A stretch of DNA of 64,000 nt from Plantago major (GCA_026545765.1 CM048841.1:91651419-91715418); one strand, 5' to 3'. Positions 1 to 18,600 are shown, counted from the first letter of the stretch. Numbers and translations: made by a program. Notes: generated by a model not told the origin, from the letters alone.

Positions 1-3000
1 TCTCTCTTCTCTCCCTTCTCCCGATTCTCGCCTCCTCCAATTCAGCCCTCTTCACTTGTAAGCCCCTCTCTTCTTTCCTCACTTTATTCAATTCCTCTTC
101 CTTAACAACCAAATTGCTTCTTTTCCAAACATGACCACTACCTGTTTGTGATATTGCCTCACTGGAATGAACTAGCTGAGATTACATTATTATTATGTCT
201 CCTGTTATTGAGTACTAGTACCTGTTTGTGGAATTGCTCAATGAAAGAAACCAGCTCATTTTTTTAATTTTTTTTTTTTGAGAACTACCTGTTTGTGGTA
301 TTGCCTCACTGAAAGAAACCTGCTGTGGTGAACTTATTATGTTCTTCTTTACTTGTCCAGTATAGAGGGGATTTCCCAAAAGACCATTTCTGAAATTGGA
401 GGTCTCCGCTCTATGGTTGGTCTTAACCAAGATTATGTTTTTACGGCTGTCCCAAGGGACTCCATTCTGTCTTTACCCAACTATCAGGCCACTAACACCA
501 ATGGGGCTTCTTTTGATACCCCAGCTGGTCGCTGTCGGGTGAGTTACACTTGCACTTGGCAATGCTTTGTTTTTTCTAAAAATTGTTCTCTTGCTTATCG
601 GTCCCCTTTTTTCCCCTTCTATTGTGGGTTCTTTCAGATAAAGCCAGCAGAGTATGTGGAAATGGTTTCGTCCATGAAGCCGGATATGTGGGTCACGTTG
701 GCAGATGAAGTTCCTGCTTGGGTTTCTGAGAAAAGAAATAAAGCCTCTATTGCTCGAACCATCAGATGGCTCGATGATTGTATTGCCTTAAATTTAGCTA
801 CCAAGACAGGTGGAGCTGTTTTTGGGTCCATTGTTGGAGGCTCGAAGATTGAAGAACGCAGACTGTGTGCACAAGAAGTTGCAAAGCGGAGTGTTTCAGG
901 TACTTATATTCTTATTAGTGATGATTTTCTGGTAACCTATGTTAACAATTGGCAATAGCATCCATGGTTTAGCCTGCAGGGGATATGAGTAAATTACGTC
1001 TAAATTGAATGCGAATCCAACATAATAATTTGTGCTCCCTTAAGATCCAAAATGCCATTGCATTCTTCTTATATATACACATATGTATGTGTGTGTGTGT
1101 GAACAATATCATGATATTTAATAGATCGGATATATGCTTCCTAGGGTCATATATACTTTGCGTGGTTAGTAGTAGCTTTGTTTACCTTGGAGAAACTATA
1201 TGTGATGCAGGTTTCTATATTGGTGGATTTGGCCTTGGGGAGACCATGGATGAATGCCCTGCACTTCTCAGTGCTATCTGTGTAAGAGATCTTGCTCTTG
1301 TCACTGGGAGTGTTTGTCCATTATGAACTCTATTTATTGGGCGTTTCTGGCATATTCTATTTGTCTCTTAAAAATTTAAGTTACTCAACTTCTATTTGTC
1401 CTTGGGTGCTCTTTATTGTGTCCCGGCTGACTTGTATTTTCTATACTCAGATTAGATCTATACTTAGATATGAAGTTATGAACAAAAAAGATGAACGTAA
1501 AAAGTGGACTTTTCTGATACTTATATTCAGCACTGAACCACTTAGGCACCTTTTCATCATTTTTGCGTCATTCTGTATTTATTTTTTCGATGGACTTACG
1601 TGCATAAATTTCTGTTTGTAATATGCTAATTGTCTTCTTATCTTTTGATCTCAGGAAACTTTACCAGAAGAGAAGCCACGCCAGATATCTGGACTTGGAC
1701 TGCCTGGTATTCACAATTGTCTACCTTTTTTGTATTTTCTTGCTCTGGAAGAACATAATTTGGAAACTCTATGCTTCTGTTGATCCAAGACGTTTATGCA
1801 TTTATGTTCTATAAGGTTTATGGTTTAAATATTTTGTATTCGATTTACTATTGCCCCACCTGGCTTTATGTTTGTGCAAAATAATTCATCCATAGAATAG
1901 CTTGTTCTAGCTTCTAGATGTTCGGAGAAGTTTTCCTTGCTTTTTTGCTCACATTGAGATCTGGTATGCTTTATGCAGAAGAAGTTTTGCAGGGTGTAGC
2001 TGCAGGTGTTGATCTATTTGACTCAATGTAAGCATCTGGCTTAACATCTTTCATAAGCTTTCCAACTCTTCAAGATGTCCTTTTGTTTGGCAAATCTGAA
2101 GTGATAAATTGTCTTGACAGGTATATTTACCATCTTACACTTGGTGGCTTTGCGCTAGTGTTTCCCTTGGTGAAATCTGGGAGGCATGGTTCTGATGATG
2201 ACCCAAGTGACATTAGTACTGACGGCACAAAGATTAATCTTAAAGCAACTATTTACAGGTGCTTATTTTATGCTCCTCTGGAAAATCAGCTTGCTATCTA
2301 GTATCTGCATTATGTTTTCTGTAGGTGATATATACAGTATGCTATATAGATTTTGGTACATTTTACTGTGTCATCAAGGTCTCGGTTGTGTCAAATTGTT
2401 AATGACAACTCACTTCTTTGTGTACCATGATATTCCGGCTATCCATTTTGTACTTGTGTCATGGAAATTATAACTTGCTTCAGATGTCATGTGATTGCGT
2501 TATTTTTAAGCTTCAATTCGTTGCTTCTGGTGCTAGACTAAAAGAAAGGGAACTAACTGTTTATGTTTCCAGTTTCTAGCTGTCATCACTCAGAACTATT
2601 GGGGCTTATAATGTTGTAGCGTTCAAATTTGTTGGTTTCTTGCTAAATTCTTGCATAGGTCTAATAATTTTAGTGTCTGAAAAGATGCAGCTTCTCACAA
2701 TTTTCGGTGCTGGTTGTACAGGAAAGATACAACTCCGATTCTGGAAGGCTGCAAATGCTACACGTGTCAGAATCATACCAAGGCATATATCAACCATCTG
2801 CTTAACGTTCATGAGATGTTGGCGCAAATTCTACTAGAAATGTATGTGCTGAAAATTTATTCACTCATTACTGACCATTTCTAGCATGAGATTTCACGAC
2901 ATTTTACATTCTATTTGCTGCTAAGAATTCCTAACATGAGCTTCATACATCTTTTCACTTTCAGTCATAACACACACCACTATTTGGGATTCTTCGGCTT

Positions 3001-3100
3001 GATAAGGGAAGCAATTGTGGAAGGAAGATTTGAACAATTCCGGAAAAATTTTGTTGAAAGCAGGCGTGATCGTATTTTATCTACTGCTCTGAATGCATAA
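1..3100 (+). CDS. QTRT2: Queuine tRNA-ribosyltransferase accessory subunit 2, 5'-truncated by window edge
   Basis: Non-catalytic partner of QTRT1 in the eukaryotic tRNA-guanine transglycosylase, which exchanges guanine-34 for queuine in GUN-anticodon tRNAs. Nine exons: 1-57, 361-538, 638-899, 1211-1281, 1655-1706, 1979-2027, 2121-2258, 2722-2841, 2965-3100. All introns are GT-AG. Reading from base 2 they join in phase to 353 residues and a stop at 3098-3100; the N-terminus lies left of the window. Family signatures seen: EEKPRQISGLGLPEEVL, the zinc site C-x-C-x2-C in GCKCYTCQNHTKAY followed about 26 residues later by the His of EIHN, then HHYLGFFGLIREAI. The first exon fragment was assigned from phase and fit to the family (LPSPDSRLLQFSPLHF) and is slightly less certain. 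A short (GT)n tract lies in the third intron near 1086-1100. Confidence 0.93.
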
Positions 3101-5514
3101 TCTTCATACACAATCTTTTTGAAAGAGTTCCATATGCCCCCCGGCGACACCTTCCTCGCCCCTGAAAAAGAAGGATGGTGTCAATGGCATAGACATCTCT
3201 AGCATGTATTTGTATTACGGAAATCACAAAGGAAAATTTTGTTATGATCAGAGGAAAAGTTCACGAGGAATCTAAGCTAGAGTTTGTGACATATTGAACT
3301 CCCTCTCTTTTTCTTCCTTTCCCCACAAATTTTGTCACTTCTAATTTTATCATATGATATCCATTGTTTTTCTTTTCCTCTCTTCTACATAGTAGATTTT
3401 TTACTATAAGTTTCGATTTGTATAATTTATAACTTTATAAATATCTGATCAAGCAATCTTGAGCTCCGAAGGTGACCACTGACCAGACTGTAACGTTTCA
3501 AGGTACAATGCTCTACTTCCACAATACTTGTAAACCTATATAGGCGCTCTTATCATTAAAGTTTCTCCGCTTTTTTGCAGGCCATCTGAGAAATACCATT
3601 CCTATGGAACTCCAAAGTCGAGTTATTGCTTAAACAAGTCGTCTGATCTTATGACCCTGCCAAGCTGACAATGTTGTGAATACAAGTATTCGAATGTGTT
3701 GTATTTTAGTAACAGCGAACTAGGTAATGGTTTCGGTTAACAATTGTTGTCTATCCCGTCTCATTTGGCAATGGAATTTTGTGAGTTGTCCAAGCTAGTC
3801 AGCTTCCTTACTTTCCATGCTGGAAAGTGGTTCAGTTATACCTTTGTTGGAAAGTGACTCTCTTGTATGCTGTGAGAAAGTGTCACTAATGATGAGTGCA
3901 TGTATCCTAAGGAACACTAAATATTCGTACGTTTGAAAAACCTCAGCTGGACTCTGGTAGTAGATTTATTAGACGCTAGAGGCGTAAATTTCCGTCCTCT
4001 ACTTTTGAGAAACGGAATGTGAATGGAATGACAACTGAAATCAAACTACCATAACTGATGGAAACTGTTTGGAAGAAATAGCAAAGTAGGTGTAGGTAAC
4101 AATCTGGGCATTTGTTTATATTTTTTGTGTTTGTGGGAATAATATCTTCATCCTGTGATTTTATTGCATGGTTTATACTTAATTGTCTCTGAGTCAGCCA
4201 GATATCATAATACAACAACTACCAAGTCCTTTTCTTTAGTCTCGTTACTCGTACATGGATTGGGGAATTGGAAAAATGTTGCAATCGCTCAATAATAGAA
4301 TCATTAATTCATTCGTGTATTAACGTGCTTGATGCTCTCCTTCAGCGTAAATATATTATTCTCTCTCCCTCAACTTAAAAAAGTCTGGGTATCGATATTT
4401 AATCATGAATATTCATAATCTATATCGCTAAAATACTTGTAAAAGATTTTATTACAACACCCGCCCATTAAATTTTTTGTAACTTATTCTTTTTCTTTTT
4501 GTGTTGCATTGGAAACTCGATCATCAATTTTATTCACTCTCTTACGTGATTTATAGCCAACAAAATATTATCATATATATAATAACTATTCTTCTGATTT
4601 GATCATAGTAACGTAACGTAACGTTTGGCAACAAACGAATCTAACTTGACCAAATCTTAGTACTATTATTTTCTGTAATTTTAACTTTCATGGAATTCAA
4701 CTCATTCAGAAGTACTACTAGTATGTCATTATCATGTTGAATATTGTGTAATCGAAATGTGAATAAGCCGAACAGAATCCCTCCATTTGCCAGTTAAGCA
4801 AACATACATGCTTCTTGTTATTGCCCAAAACGAGTAATCTAAGTACTGTAAGTACCATGCCGTCCGGAGAATTTCTTACATTAATTTAGAGAGCCTACGT
4901 AGTTTTAAGGTAAAAATTAAAATAAAAAATAAAACATAAAAGGTGACAAAAAGTGTGTTTTAATGGAAAAATAATTTTTAATTATGTATTGAACGTGTAA
5001 TATTCTCCTTTTTTATTTTGTATATCGTTTTACGAGACGGCTATATATGATAAGTGGACTGTTACATATGGACAAAAATGTTGTGCATTGCTAAACAACA
5101 GTTGCATTCCTGAATCATATAAATTCCTTCCTTCCAAACATGATCATGGGATTATTACAAGCAAATAATTGAACTAGCTACAATACTATGAAATTTCACA
5201 GCATGTGCATCTACGTCATTAATGTTAAATTATCCGTCCCTGATATTAATTAATATTGGACGGTCCTAATCCTTATTAACAGGTCAATCTCCATAAATCT
5301 TCTACCTGTCCCAGTTTGCATCTTGCTAGAAGAAGAAAAAGTTATTTATTTATAGTTATTACATACTTATTAGTACTGGATTTTTCTGCTGCACCAATTT
5401 TGTTAAAAAGGTATGCAAATGTTGGATTTAGTGACATTCACGCGGTCTATATATTGACTTGTTGTGACAAGTATTTTCATTTTTCCAGTAGAAGGTAGAA
5501 ACTGATCATCTGCG
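3101..5514. other. QTRT2 3' flank and MLO upstream region
   Basis: No coding feature seen. The first several hundred bases probably include the QTRT2 3' UTR; a good acceptor (tttttttgcag, ending 3580) could mark an intron in it. The rest is AT-rich intergenic DNA with a degenerate MITE near 4.86-5.05 kb. The MLO promoter should lie in the last few hundred bases, but I see no decisive TATA element. Confidence 0.5.
4862..5045. repeat. Degenerate Stowaway-like MITE fragment
   Basis: The stretch beginning ccgtccggagaatttcttac matches in order the better preserved Stowaway element at 56464-56698 (cggccggagaactttttac, then cgtagttttaag, then a ggtgacaaaa/tagtgacaaaa block). It ends near ttttacgagacgg. 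The terminal repeats are eroded and no TA duplication can be assigned. Confidence 0.45.
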
Positions 5515-8305
5515 ATGGCCGGAGGAGGAGGAGAGGGGTTGTCGTTGGAATATACTCCGACGTGGGTTGTGGCGCTCGTTTGCACGGTGATCGTTGCCAT
5601 TTCATTCGGGGCTGAACGGTTCCTTCACTATGCTGGCAAGGTGAGGTGATCAGATTTTGTAGGCCATTTGACTTGTATATAGTGTTACTAGTTATAGAGT
5701 TGATGAAAATGATGCTTGATTATTGCAGTTCTTGAAACACAAAGGGCAGAAACCGCTTTCGGAAGCTTTGTTGAAGATCAAAGAAGGCTAGTATATTTAG
5801 TCAAGATTTATAAAGAGTTCAATGGTTTTGTTTGTATTGGATGTTTGATGAGGTTTTTAATGATGCAGAGTTAATGTTGCTGGGATTTATATCTCTGCTG
5901 CTGACTGTTTTCCAGAACAGAATAACTAGCATTTGCATCCCAAAGCACTTGACAGATACTTGGCTACCTTGCAAGAAAGAAGACAATGATGAACCCGACA
6001 CCACGGAGCACTACCAGACCGGTGCCCTTTTTTCTTCTTTTCTTCCTGGGATGCGCCGCCTTCTTGCAGACGCGTCTGATAGTATTGGTCATTGTGCTAA
6101 ACAGGTTTCTGTTTCTGATCTTTCTACTCAATCGGAGTAGAAGCATGAATATAATCCTGTGTTATGTGCAACTCGTGCTAATTCTACAATGTTAGTGGTT
6201 TTTATCTGATAAACCAGCCCCCAGGTTATAGTATTTATTTTGGATGATGTTCTTTTGTCAGCAGGATAAGGCACCATTGCTATCACTGGAAGCATTGCAC
6301 GATTTACACATTTTCATATTCGTGCTTGCTGTTGTTCATGTCATCTTCACTGCTCTAACAATTCTCTTTGGAAGCTTACAGGTAATTAAACTAACTATTC
6401 ACTGGCATGGTTTGTGACTGGTATACGGATACGGGTTATACAATCCATTTTATGATTGTGCTTATTAAACTCCTTTTTGCAGATACGTCAATGGAAGAAA
6501 TGGGAAGATTCTATTCAGAGCAAGGGGAGTGATCCTGAAGAAGGTAGTGAAGCGAGAGTGACCTATGTCCGAGATCATACTTTTATCAAGTCCAGGTTTC
6601 GTGGAATCGGAAAAGATTCAGCCCTATTGAGTTGGTTGGTGAGTTATGGTTGTCATGAATTTGTACTACTTTCTTGAGGATGGATGAGCAAGCTAGCAAG
6701 ATATACTGATCGTGTTTGCATTTCCCTTTTCCACATTTCCAGCATTCCTTCTTTAAGCAATTTTATGGATCTGTCAACGAATCAGATTACACCACTCTCC
6801 GACGTGGCTTCATCATGGTAGGTTAACTTAGCATGAATACTCGAGTCTTGACAGTAGACCACACATAACTCATTCTCACACTGCTGTTACTTCCCAGAAT
6901 CATTACAGGGATAATCCAAAGTTCGATTTCTACAAATACATGCTGCGAGCTTTTGAGACCGACTTCAAGAAAATTGTGGGGATAAGGTGGGTTGAAAATA
7001 TGGTCATCTGGTTCATCTGTTCTTGAAACTAGTCACATTATAGGAATTATTCAAGAACTTGAATTTTTTTTTTTTCATTTGCAGTTGGTACCTATGGATG
7101 TTTGTTGTTGCTTTCCTGTTGTTTAATGTTGAGGGTAAGTTATCTCATTGGCATCTGAAGTCTTTTATCGATTTCCATGATTTCATTATCCCTCATTTGG
7201 TTTGGTTCATAACACGTGAGAAGTACGTAAGCTTGATACTCATCGTCTCCTTTATCAGTGGTTGTTCGAAAGATACCGTCCTTGACAAATGCCAGAAACC
7301 ATTGTGTATAGAATGATTCAGTACACATGAGTGAGTTGATTACATTTTATGTGCAGGTTGGCATGCATATTTCTGGATTTCATTCATCCCCTTGATAGTA
7401 AGCAATCCTTCTCATTTTTCTCCAGTTAATGCAAGCAAATTGAACTTAATAGTCAATACTGATACACTGTACCTGTCTCCCATTTGACAGCTTTTGCTGG
7501 CTGTGGGTACTAAACTTGAGCACATCATCTTTGAACTGGCACACGAGGTGGCCCAGAGGCATGTAGCTGTTCAAGGGGAACTTCTGGTTAAGCCTTCAGA
7601 TCATCACTTCTGGTTCAACAAACCTCGCCTTGTCCTCGTCTTGATTCACATAATTCTGTTTCAGAATGCTTTTGAGATTGCAGTGTTCTTCTGGATGCTG
7701 GTAAGGGAGTGATTCACTAAAAAGCAATACATAATGGCTAAGAAGTGCAACATTTCCGTGATATACTGCATTGCATGCCCTATAAATCGCAGGTATTGTT
7801 CAAATTTCACTCGTGCATCATGGGACGAGCTGTTTATATCATTCCTCGACTGGTCATCGGGTACGTATTGCCTCGACTGCTGTTTAAATCTCCAGAATCT
7901 TCTGTATCACATAGATTGAAGAAAATGATGATCTGTTTGTTTGATTCTCCTACAGGGTCCTTGTGCAGCTTGTTTGCAGTTACAGTACCCTGCCACTGTA
8001 TGCCTTAGTTACACAGGTAAATCGTCTTTAAACAGACAGACAGCTCGATCTTAATCGAATAGGCTCAATTCATTTCCTGTTTGTTATTGAAGATGGGAAG
8101 CTCGTTCAATAGAGCTATTTTTGAGGACCATATACAAGTGAAGCTCACTGGTTGGGCTCAAAATGCAAAGAGGAACAAGGGACAGAAAAATGCTGCCGGA
8201 ACTAGCAAGGTTTCTCATAAAGAGTCTTCGCCCCTTGTTCAAAACGACATGGAGCAGTCGAAAGAAGCAGATCATAGCTGTTTAGAAATAGAACGTGCTT
8301 CCTAA
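5515..8305 (+). CDS. MLO-like seven-transmembrane protein (MLO1/MLO13-like)
   Basis: Plasma-membrane protein of the plant MLO family (powdery mildew susceptibility, root thigmotropism, and calcium-linked signalling in different members). Thirteen exons: 5515-5640, 5729-5786, 5869-6104, 6265-6381, 6483-6638, 6743-6817, 6898-6986, 7085-7134, 7357-7397, 7491-7700, 7793-7860, 7956-8016, 8093-8305. They sum to 1500 nt, giving 499 residues. The start MAGGGGEGLSLEYTPTWVVA matches the family N-terminus. Other landmarks: EELMLLGFISLLLTVFQ, PLLSLEALHDLHIFIFVLA, SWYLWMFVVAFLLFNVEGW, LLLAVGTKLEHII, CSYSTLPLYALVTQMGSSF. The C-terminal tail has a calmodulin-binding-like segment around VKLTGWAQNAKRNKG with its central Trp. 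Intron 2 appears to use a GC donor (gaag|gctagt). Clade II-like assignment rests on overall resemblance, not a tree. Confidence 0.95.
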
Positions 8306-8686
8306 TGAGCATCACTGTATCTGAAGATTGTCAATTTTCATAATGTAGCATGCCGATGCACTGTCAAAATATATAGGGAGTGCTTAAGGAATTCAAAACT
8401 TGAGACAAAAATCAATCAAAATTGCGATAATGTAATCACACATTGGAAGGTTAAGGTGTAAAACCAAAATTTTTGAGAAAATATTACATAGAACTTCAGT
8501 TACTAACTTACTGTAATTATATTGCTCTGCACCATTGGAACGCAGAAGCATGGGAAGCTAGTTATAATGCCACTAAGAGCCCCTTTCGTTTTCCAATTAA
8601 GGGTACGCTTGAATTAAACCACATAGCAAAATACAGTAACGGGCTACAATGCCATCACGCTGCCTGTGCTTTGTACATCAATCACA
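8306..8686. other. Convergent 3' UTR region between MLO and RIO2
   Basis: Short gap between two genes that end toward each other. It probably holds both 3' UTRs and poly(A) sites. No open frame or repeat of note. Confidence 0.5.
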
Positions 8687-12967
<4,281 letters not shown>

Positions 12968-13165
12968 ATGGATCCTAATGATTCCTTCTATCCAAACTAT
13001 TATTCTCCATATGGAAACTCCTAAAACTCTGAAGAATTTTCTGGTTACTCGCAAAATTTCAACTCTCAATTTCCTCCGAATCTTACTCAAAATAGCCCTC
13101 CTAATCTGACTCCAAATAACCCTCAGCCCGAAGTTACAATGAACAAGGGCAATGAATCTGTTTAA
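12968..13165 (+). pseudogene. Remnant of a PIF/Harbinger-associated ORF1-like N-terminus
   Basis: A frame starting MDPNDSFYPNYYSPYGNS is interrupted by one in-frame TAA and continues Asn/Pro/Gln-rich (QNFNSQFPPNLTQNSPPNLT) to a second stop. Low-complexity MDPN- starts like this are common in plant proteins with a Myb/SANT domain encoded by PIF/Harbinger elements; that family link is from memory. The DNA-binding domain is absent and the flanking DNA is AT-rich repeat. It could be chance low-complexity coding. Confidence 0.3.
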
Positions 13166-15666
13166 ATTGCCACATCACCTTGTATTTTAATTTTTCAAAC
13201 TAAATTAATGTTTTTAATATTATATTATAATTATTATATATTATAATTATTTAATATTTCAATATTTTACTATTATATTTAATTATATATTAAAATTATT
13301 TTATGATAATAATGAAAATAATAATAAAATTTATTGAATCGGTTGGGTTGGTGGTGGTCATGGATAAACTTGAATTTTATTGCTGTGGTTGGGTTGGTTG
13401 GAGGTTAGGTATGTGAAGGAGAGAGAAATTAATTGTTAATTGAGAAAGTTGGGTGTTTGGGGTATTTGGGTGGTTATGGATATTTATGGTCTTATGAAAC
13501 ACCTTGTGGTCACTCACATTCCTTTGAATCCATTATCAAACACCTAGTGGCACTCGGATTTAAACTATTTTTCAAAGTAGTATATAATTCACAAAGTTTA
13601 TAATTTAATTTAAATCTTAACCGTTGATCTTACTGATTCAATTTAAATCTGATACGTACATGTGTCATTGTTTAAGTAGAAGGTGTAGGTTTTGAATTCC
13701 ATTGACGTAAGTTTCTTCCTTTTATTTATTATTTTTAAATGTTTTCTGTTTTTTCAATTGCAGATTCATTGGTTTATATAAAAACCCTTAACACATGTAA
13801 TGTACTACGTAAATGCTAGTCTTTTATATTTGATGTCTCGAGTCGAAGGTATGCTCTAACACACAAATGGAAAGACCAAATTTAAAACAACGTAAATACA
13901 CTATTTTCAACTGCTAAAATGAAATCTCTAAAGTAAAAATGGACTTGCTGGTTAACATACTTGTCTAATTGAAGTAACTAGTTTCAAAGGATAATATTAT
14001 TACCTTTCAGGAGATTTAGGGAGTGAAGCTGCATAGAAACTTTCAGTGAGCGAGGGGATTCTATTCAAGACGATATAGAGAGTGAACACCGAGAAAGGAG
14101 AAAGAAGGGACAATGAGTCTTCAATAAACCTATTGCCTATTAGGTAACAATTACCTTTCTAAATAGACTATTAAAAATTAGGATAGAATAGACTATTAAA
14201 AATTAGGATAGAAAATAGTCTAGCACATTTAATCCTATTTAGAAATGAAGTACAATAAAAACTTCATAAAGGATTACGGTAAAAGTAATAAACTCCTTAT
14301 AATAATAAAATATCTCGGTCCCAACTTGGGATCAGTTATAAATAAGAATAAATTCCACATTGTAATATCCCATAATTATTTCAGGTCCCGTCTCAAGTAA
14401 TTATACTCCCCTATAGTAATAAATGGCATAATATTTGATAAAAATAATTATATATATATACAACATGTTTTTCATTGCATGAAGTTTATTAATGCAAAAT
14501 ACTTATCTAAGGTTGTCGATGATAGTGACCTAAACTTTGATTGATAAGCACATATTTTAGCTTATGTGTAATTAGTAGTTGATATGAATGTGAACTTTAT
14601 TGTGGCACCCAAAACATCTCTAACTTGTCAAGTAGGTTCAAAGCTTCTTGGCTTGAAACTTTTGCTAATTATGTGCTATTATCAGCCGGATTACCCCTCC
14701 GCTTATTATCTAATTGATGTGATGATTTTGTCTTAGGTTAAGACATCCACAATATATTATCCCCCTCCGCTTCTTGTCTAATAGATATTTTTAATTATTT
14801 ATTCATATTTTATATATATTTTTTCAAAATATATATGATAAAATTTATCATACAAGTTAGTAATTTTATACAAGAAATATAACATGTAAGTTATGCATGT
14901 GGTTTTTATTTAGAAAAAAAATATTTTTAATACAAAACTCTAGTTAAGAATAAACTCAATATAGGAATTTTTTTTTTCGGTTCCGACAATATGAATGTAT
15001 GGAATTTTTACTGTAAATGTACATCCATTTAGTTGAGCAATTTATAGGTGGTTTAATGGATTTTGACCCCATATTGACATCCCTAGTTATTACAAGTGAA
15101 ATTTATAATGCTTTTTCGCCTCGAAATCTTTAGATCTATGAAATTGGGTGGATTGGAATTTAGCATTGTTATCCGTATAGATGTAGGTGGCTATTGCTCG
15201 TAACTATTTTATCATATCCGATACATAATATTTAAAATTTATGGCGATCCATATTAAAAATCAAAATACTGGAACCAATACATCAGTTCTACATGTATAA
15301 ATTTAGGAGTATACTTTCCCAAGCAGCCAAACTTCAGGGCAAACCTATAACTTCTCCCTCAAGAGTCGAGTGAAATTGAGAGTGGAAATGTTGAAATTAA
15401 CTTTTGGCAACAGCAACTTAACCAAACTTCTCGTAACACTAGCAAAGTATATAACCAAAAACCAAATCAATAAAAACAGGACTGAACGATCAAAAGTAGA
15501 CCAATTGCTGGCATTTCTGGCAGCAGTAAGCTAAAGATACTGGTAAAAAGTAAAAAATTAATCTCCAACTTCATAGAGGCTAAAGCTCAGTTCTAGCTGT
15601 CTGTCTTGCTGAACCTTAGGAACAGGATAAGCGGCTAGAGGACGTTCAAGAGAAAACTATGGTATC
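13166..15666. other. Long AT-rich intergenic region
   Basis: No gene recognised. The DNA is very AT-rich, with short A/T-only tracts (near 13200-13330 and 14800-14900) and one short tandem duplication at 14162-14211. The last few hundred bases next to the GDI stop codon probably include its 3' UTR. Confidence 0.5.
14162..14211. repeat. Two-copy tandem repeat, 25-bp unit
   Basis: The unit aatagactattaaaaattag + gatag occurs twice without interruption. Confidence 0.85.
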
Positions 15667-18600
15667 TCATTCTTCGGCAGCACTGGCAGCACTTAAATCC
15701 ACGTTCAGATCAAGAACCTATAAAACGCACAATGACATCATTATCCACAGTGGTTTCATAACTTTGACGATAAATGAGTGTAATACAGTAAACAAGGGAT
15801 CATAGCTAGGAATTAAATATCAAAATGCACAGGCCAACATTCAATGTTGGATATCATCTCTATCCTGATAATCCCATACATCACTAACAGCTAAAAGACA
15901 TGGTGCAGAACAAGTAATCTTCAAGAGACATATAGCATGGGAAGAAGACAGCTACAAATTTCATATGATATCACAATGCCAACAAGAAAACAATCTGTTG
16001 AATAATTATACCAATCTCCTTCATCAGATACGCAAACTGCACCAATGGAAATTGACTAATATGACAATCAATATACATCACAATTTTGAAGTTTGACTCT
16101 CACCTTTCCAGTGATCTTGGTATACATGTTCAGCACATCATCAACAGTTGATTCAAAGTGAGTCGTGGCGTCATAGCTCTGTCATATTATATTGATTGAG
16201 CAAAGCATTATAATAATCAACTCTGTAAATTAAAATGATATTCTCTCAGAACTTACAGTTGAAATAATGCAGTTGTCCGAAGATGGCTCATTAACTGGTT
16301 CATATCTGTCATATGTCTCAAAGAAGATCTCGTCCACAGGTCCAAGAAGATCAATGCCTGGCTTCAGTTCAGTCTCAGGGTTATCAGTTTCCGCTTCGGT
16401 TGACACAAATGCAATAAATTTCCCCTTTGGAGCAACATTGTGGGAATACGAGCAACAAAACACATACCTGCCAGACCAATACATTATGATGACATCTGAC
16501 TATTTAACATCTACAAAATCCAAAAGATAAATTAAAATTATGCTGAATACCTATGGTCTAATTCAATACAGATTCATGGAGTGCGCAGAACACTAAGAAT
16601 CACATAAAATCTTGATATTGCATAGTCAAGTCCAAACATATCCATGGCAAAGAGCAGGGTGAATCTCGACCACCCTAAGGCTCTAATAATCCCATCTCGA
16701 AATACAACATTCAGATCCATCACAGAGATTTTCCCAGTTACATATTCAAAGACTTAACAGAAAATTTCCCAGTAAAATATGCAAAGATCTAATTTCATAG
16801 TTCTGAAGATGACTCTAAATGAATACTCAGTACACTATATCATTTGCATAGTCATGAAATTAGCCAGACTTGCATCAGCAGCCATGGTAAGCCACTATCA
16901 TGGCAGGCTCAGATCTTGACACTCTACCCCCACTTCATAACTCATGCCCAGTCTATACAACAACATTCCTAATCCGTTGATCTTGCAGAGTAAACACATT
17001 TTTAATTAACTCTGCATGATTAACAATCTCAAGCTACCTTTCCGTTTGCAGTTGAAATGAAAATATAAAAAATAAAAAGACACATCTGCGAGGGTATGAC
17101 ATGTAACTCACATGTCAGATCTGCGGCCTAACTGCTTCTGGGGAAGAATGACCTGTGCAGAATGAGAATCATTTGTATTTGGAATTGGGTGGCTCATGAT
17201 AGCAATAGCCCTGGCAACCTTGCCAACTTTGCGAACCTGAAACATTTGTCTTATTTCAGTCTGTGACAGTTGCATATGAACAACCCAAAGTGATACCATC
17301 ATGTAAGTATTATGTCAGGAACTATCGCATATCATACATTAACAGGTTTTGGACAATAATATGAATTTGTTCACTGGAAAACAGGTTATAGCTGAAATAA
17401 AAATCTCTAGACAACTATAAAATTGCAGAAGTGAATTACCTTGTCGGAAAGGTAAGAAGGATCGCAAACAACCTTCTTGCACTTGGCTGTTTCCCCTTCT
17501 GATGTAACACCACATACCTTCCCTTCATCGTCAAATTCTACCTGGCATCAGGATAGATCATGACGGAGTAAAAAAATTAGTCACAAGTAGCAACTAATGC
17601 AAACATCAAATCAAGAAAAACTGCCAGAAACGGGCAAGCAAATACAAACTCAAAACTCTGTAGTTTTTTACTAATCCCATGTGACGAAAAACTTGCTTTA
17701 TCACTATTTTCCACATGTTTATTGGTCTTTGCATTCAGCTGGTTTCTGGCGCAAAGAAAGAGATGTATATACCTTGCACTCAGGCTTACTTAACATGTAA
17801 GTCCCACCATATACAGCACTCAGACGAGCAAATCCCTGGCAAAATAAAACAGGTATAGAACTTCATATAGAAAATTGAAGCAAGAAACCAAAAGGACATG
17901 AAGAGGAAAATAAATCCTGGACCGGATGAAAACAGTAGATTGAAGACGTATGTGCATGAGCAATTGAACATTTCTTGAAGAACAATTGAAACTTCATGCA
18001 GCTGCTGACACTTAAAAAAGAGGCAGACCTGAGGAAGCTCTCCCAGGCCATACAGAGGATAGATGTATGGAGATCCTCCAGCAAAACGTGCAACAGACTC
18101 CGCATAAAGCTACCACAGGGAATCAAATACTTCAGAGGGAAAAATTGTTCTTCTCGATGCTTATCATCCCAAAATCGAAAGAAAAAGACAGAAAGTTCAC
18201 TGAACACTTCACCTTTGCCAGAATAAAGACGTACCTTCATCCTTTTAACTGTATCGAGTGCTGGTTCGTCCAAGTATTGGTCATCTCTGTGGAGAGCCAC
18301 GGCATGACCGATAAAGTCCATAGTGTTGTCATCAAGACCATATTTTCTGTCAGCATTGGTAAACAGAAATAGAGAGTAAGTTTTTTTTTTTTTTTTTTTT
18401 TTTTGTTAAGCTAAGTGCGAAGATGCAAATAAAACAAGGAGGCAAATCAAAAGTATACATTTTACTTATCCATATGCATGCTCATTATACTTATCATCCG
18501 TGAATAAGGATATCAAGATGATTATTAAAGATTGAATAAATATAGATTCCATTCCTTTACTCGAGGAAAGAACGTCTTTATTACACAAATATACTTAGTT

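Noticed and set aside
1009-2473. Several 60-110 codon frames within introns of QTRT2
   Set aside because: They run across introns of a well-supported gene model and contain the true exons only in part.
17863-18372. Overlapping open frames on both strands near GDI exons 6-7
   Set aside because: Shadows and intron read-through of GDI; the real exons are 18346-18235 and 18109-18029.
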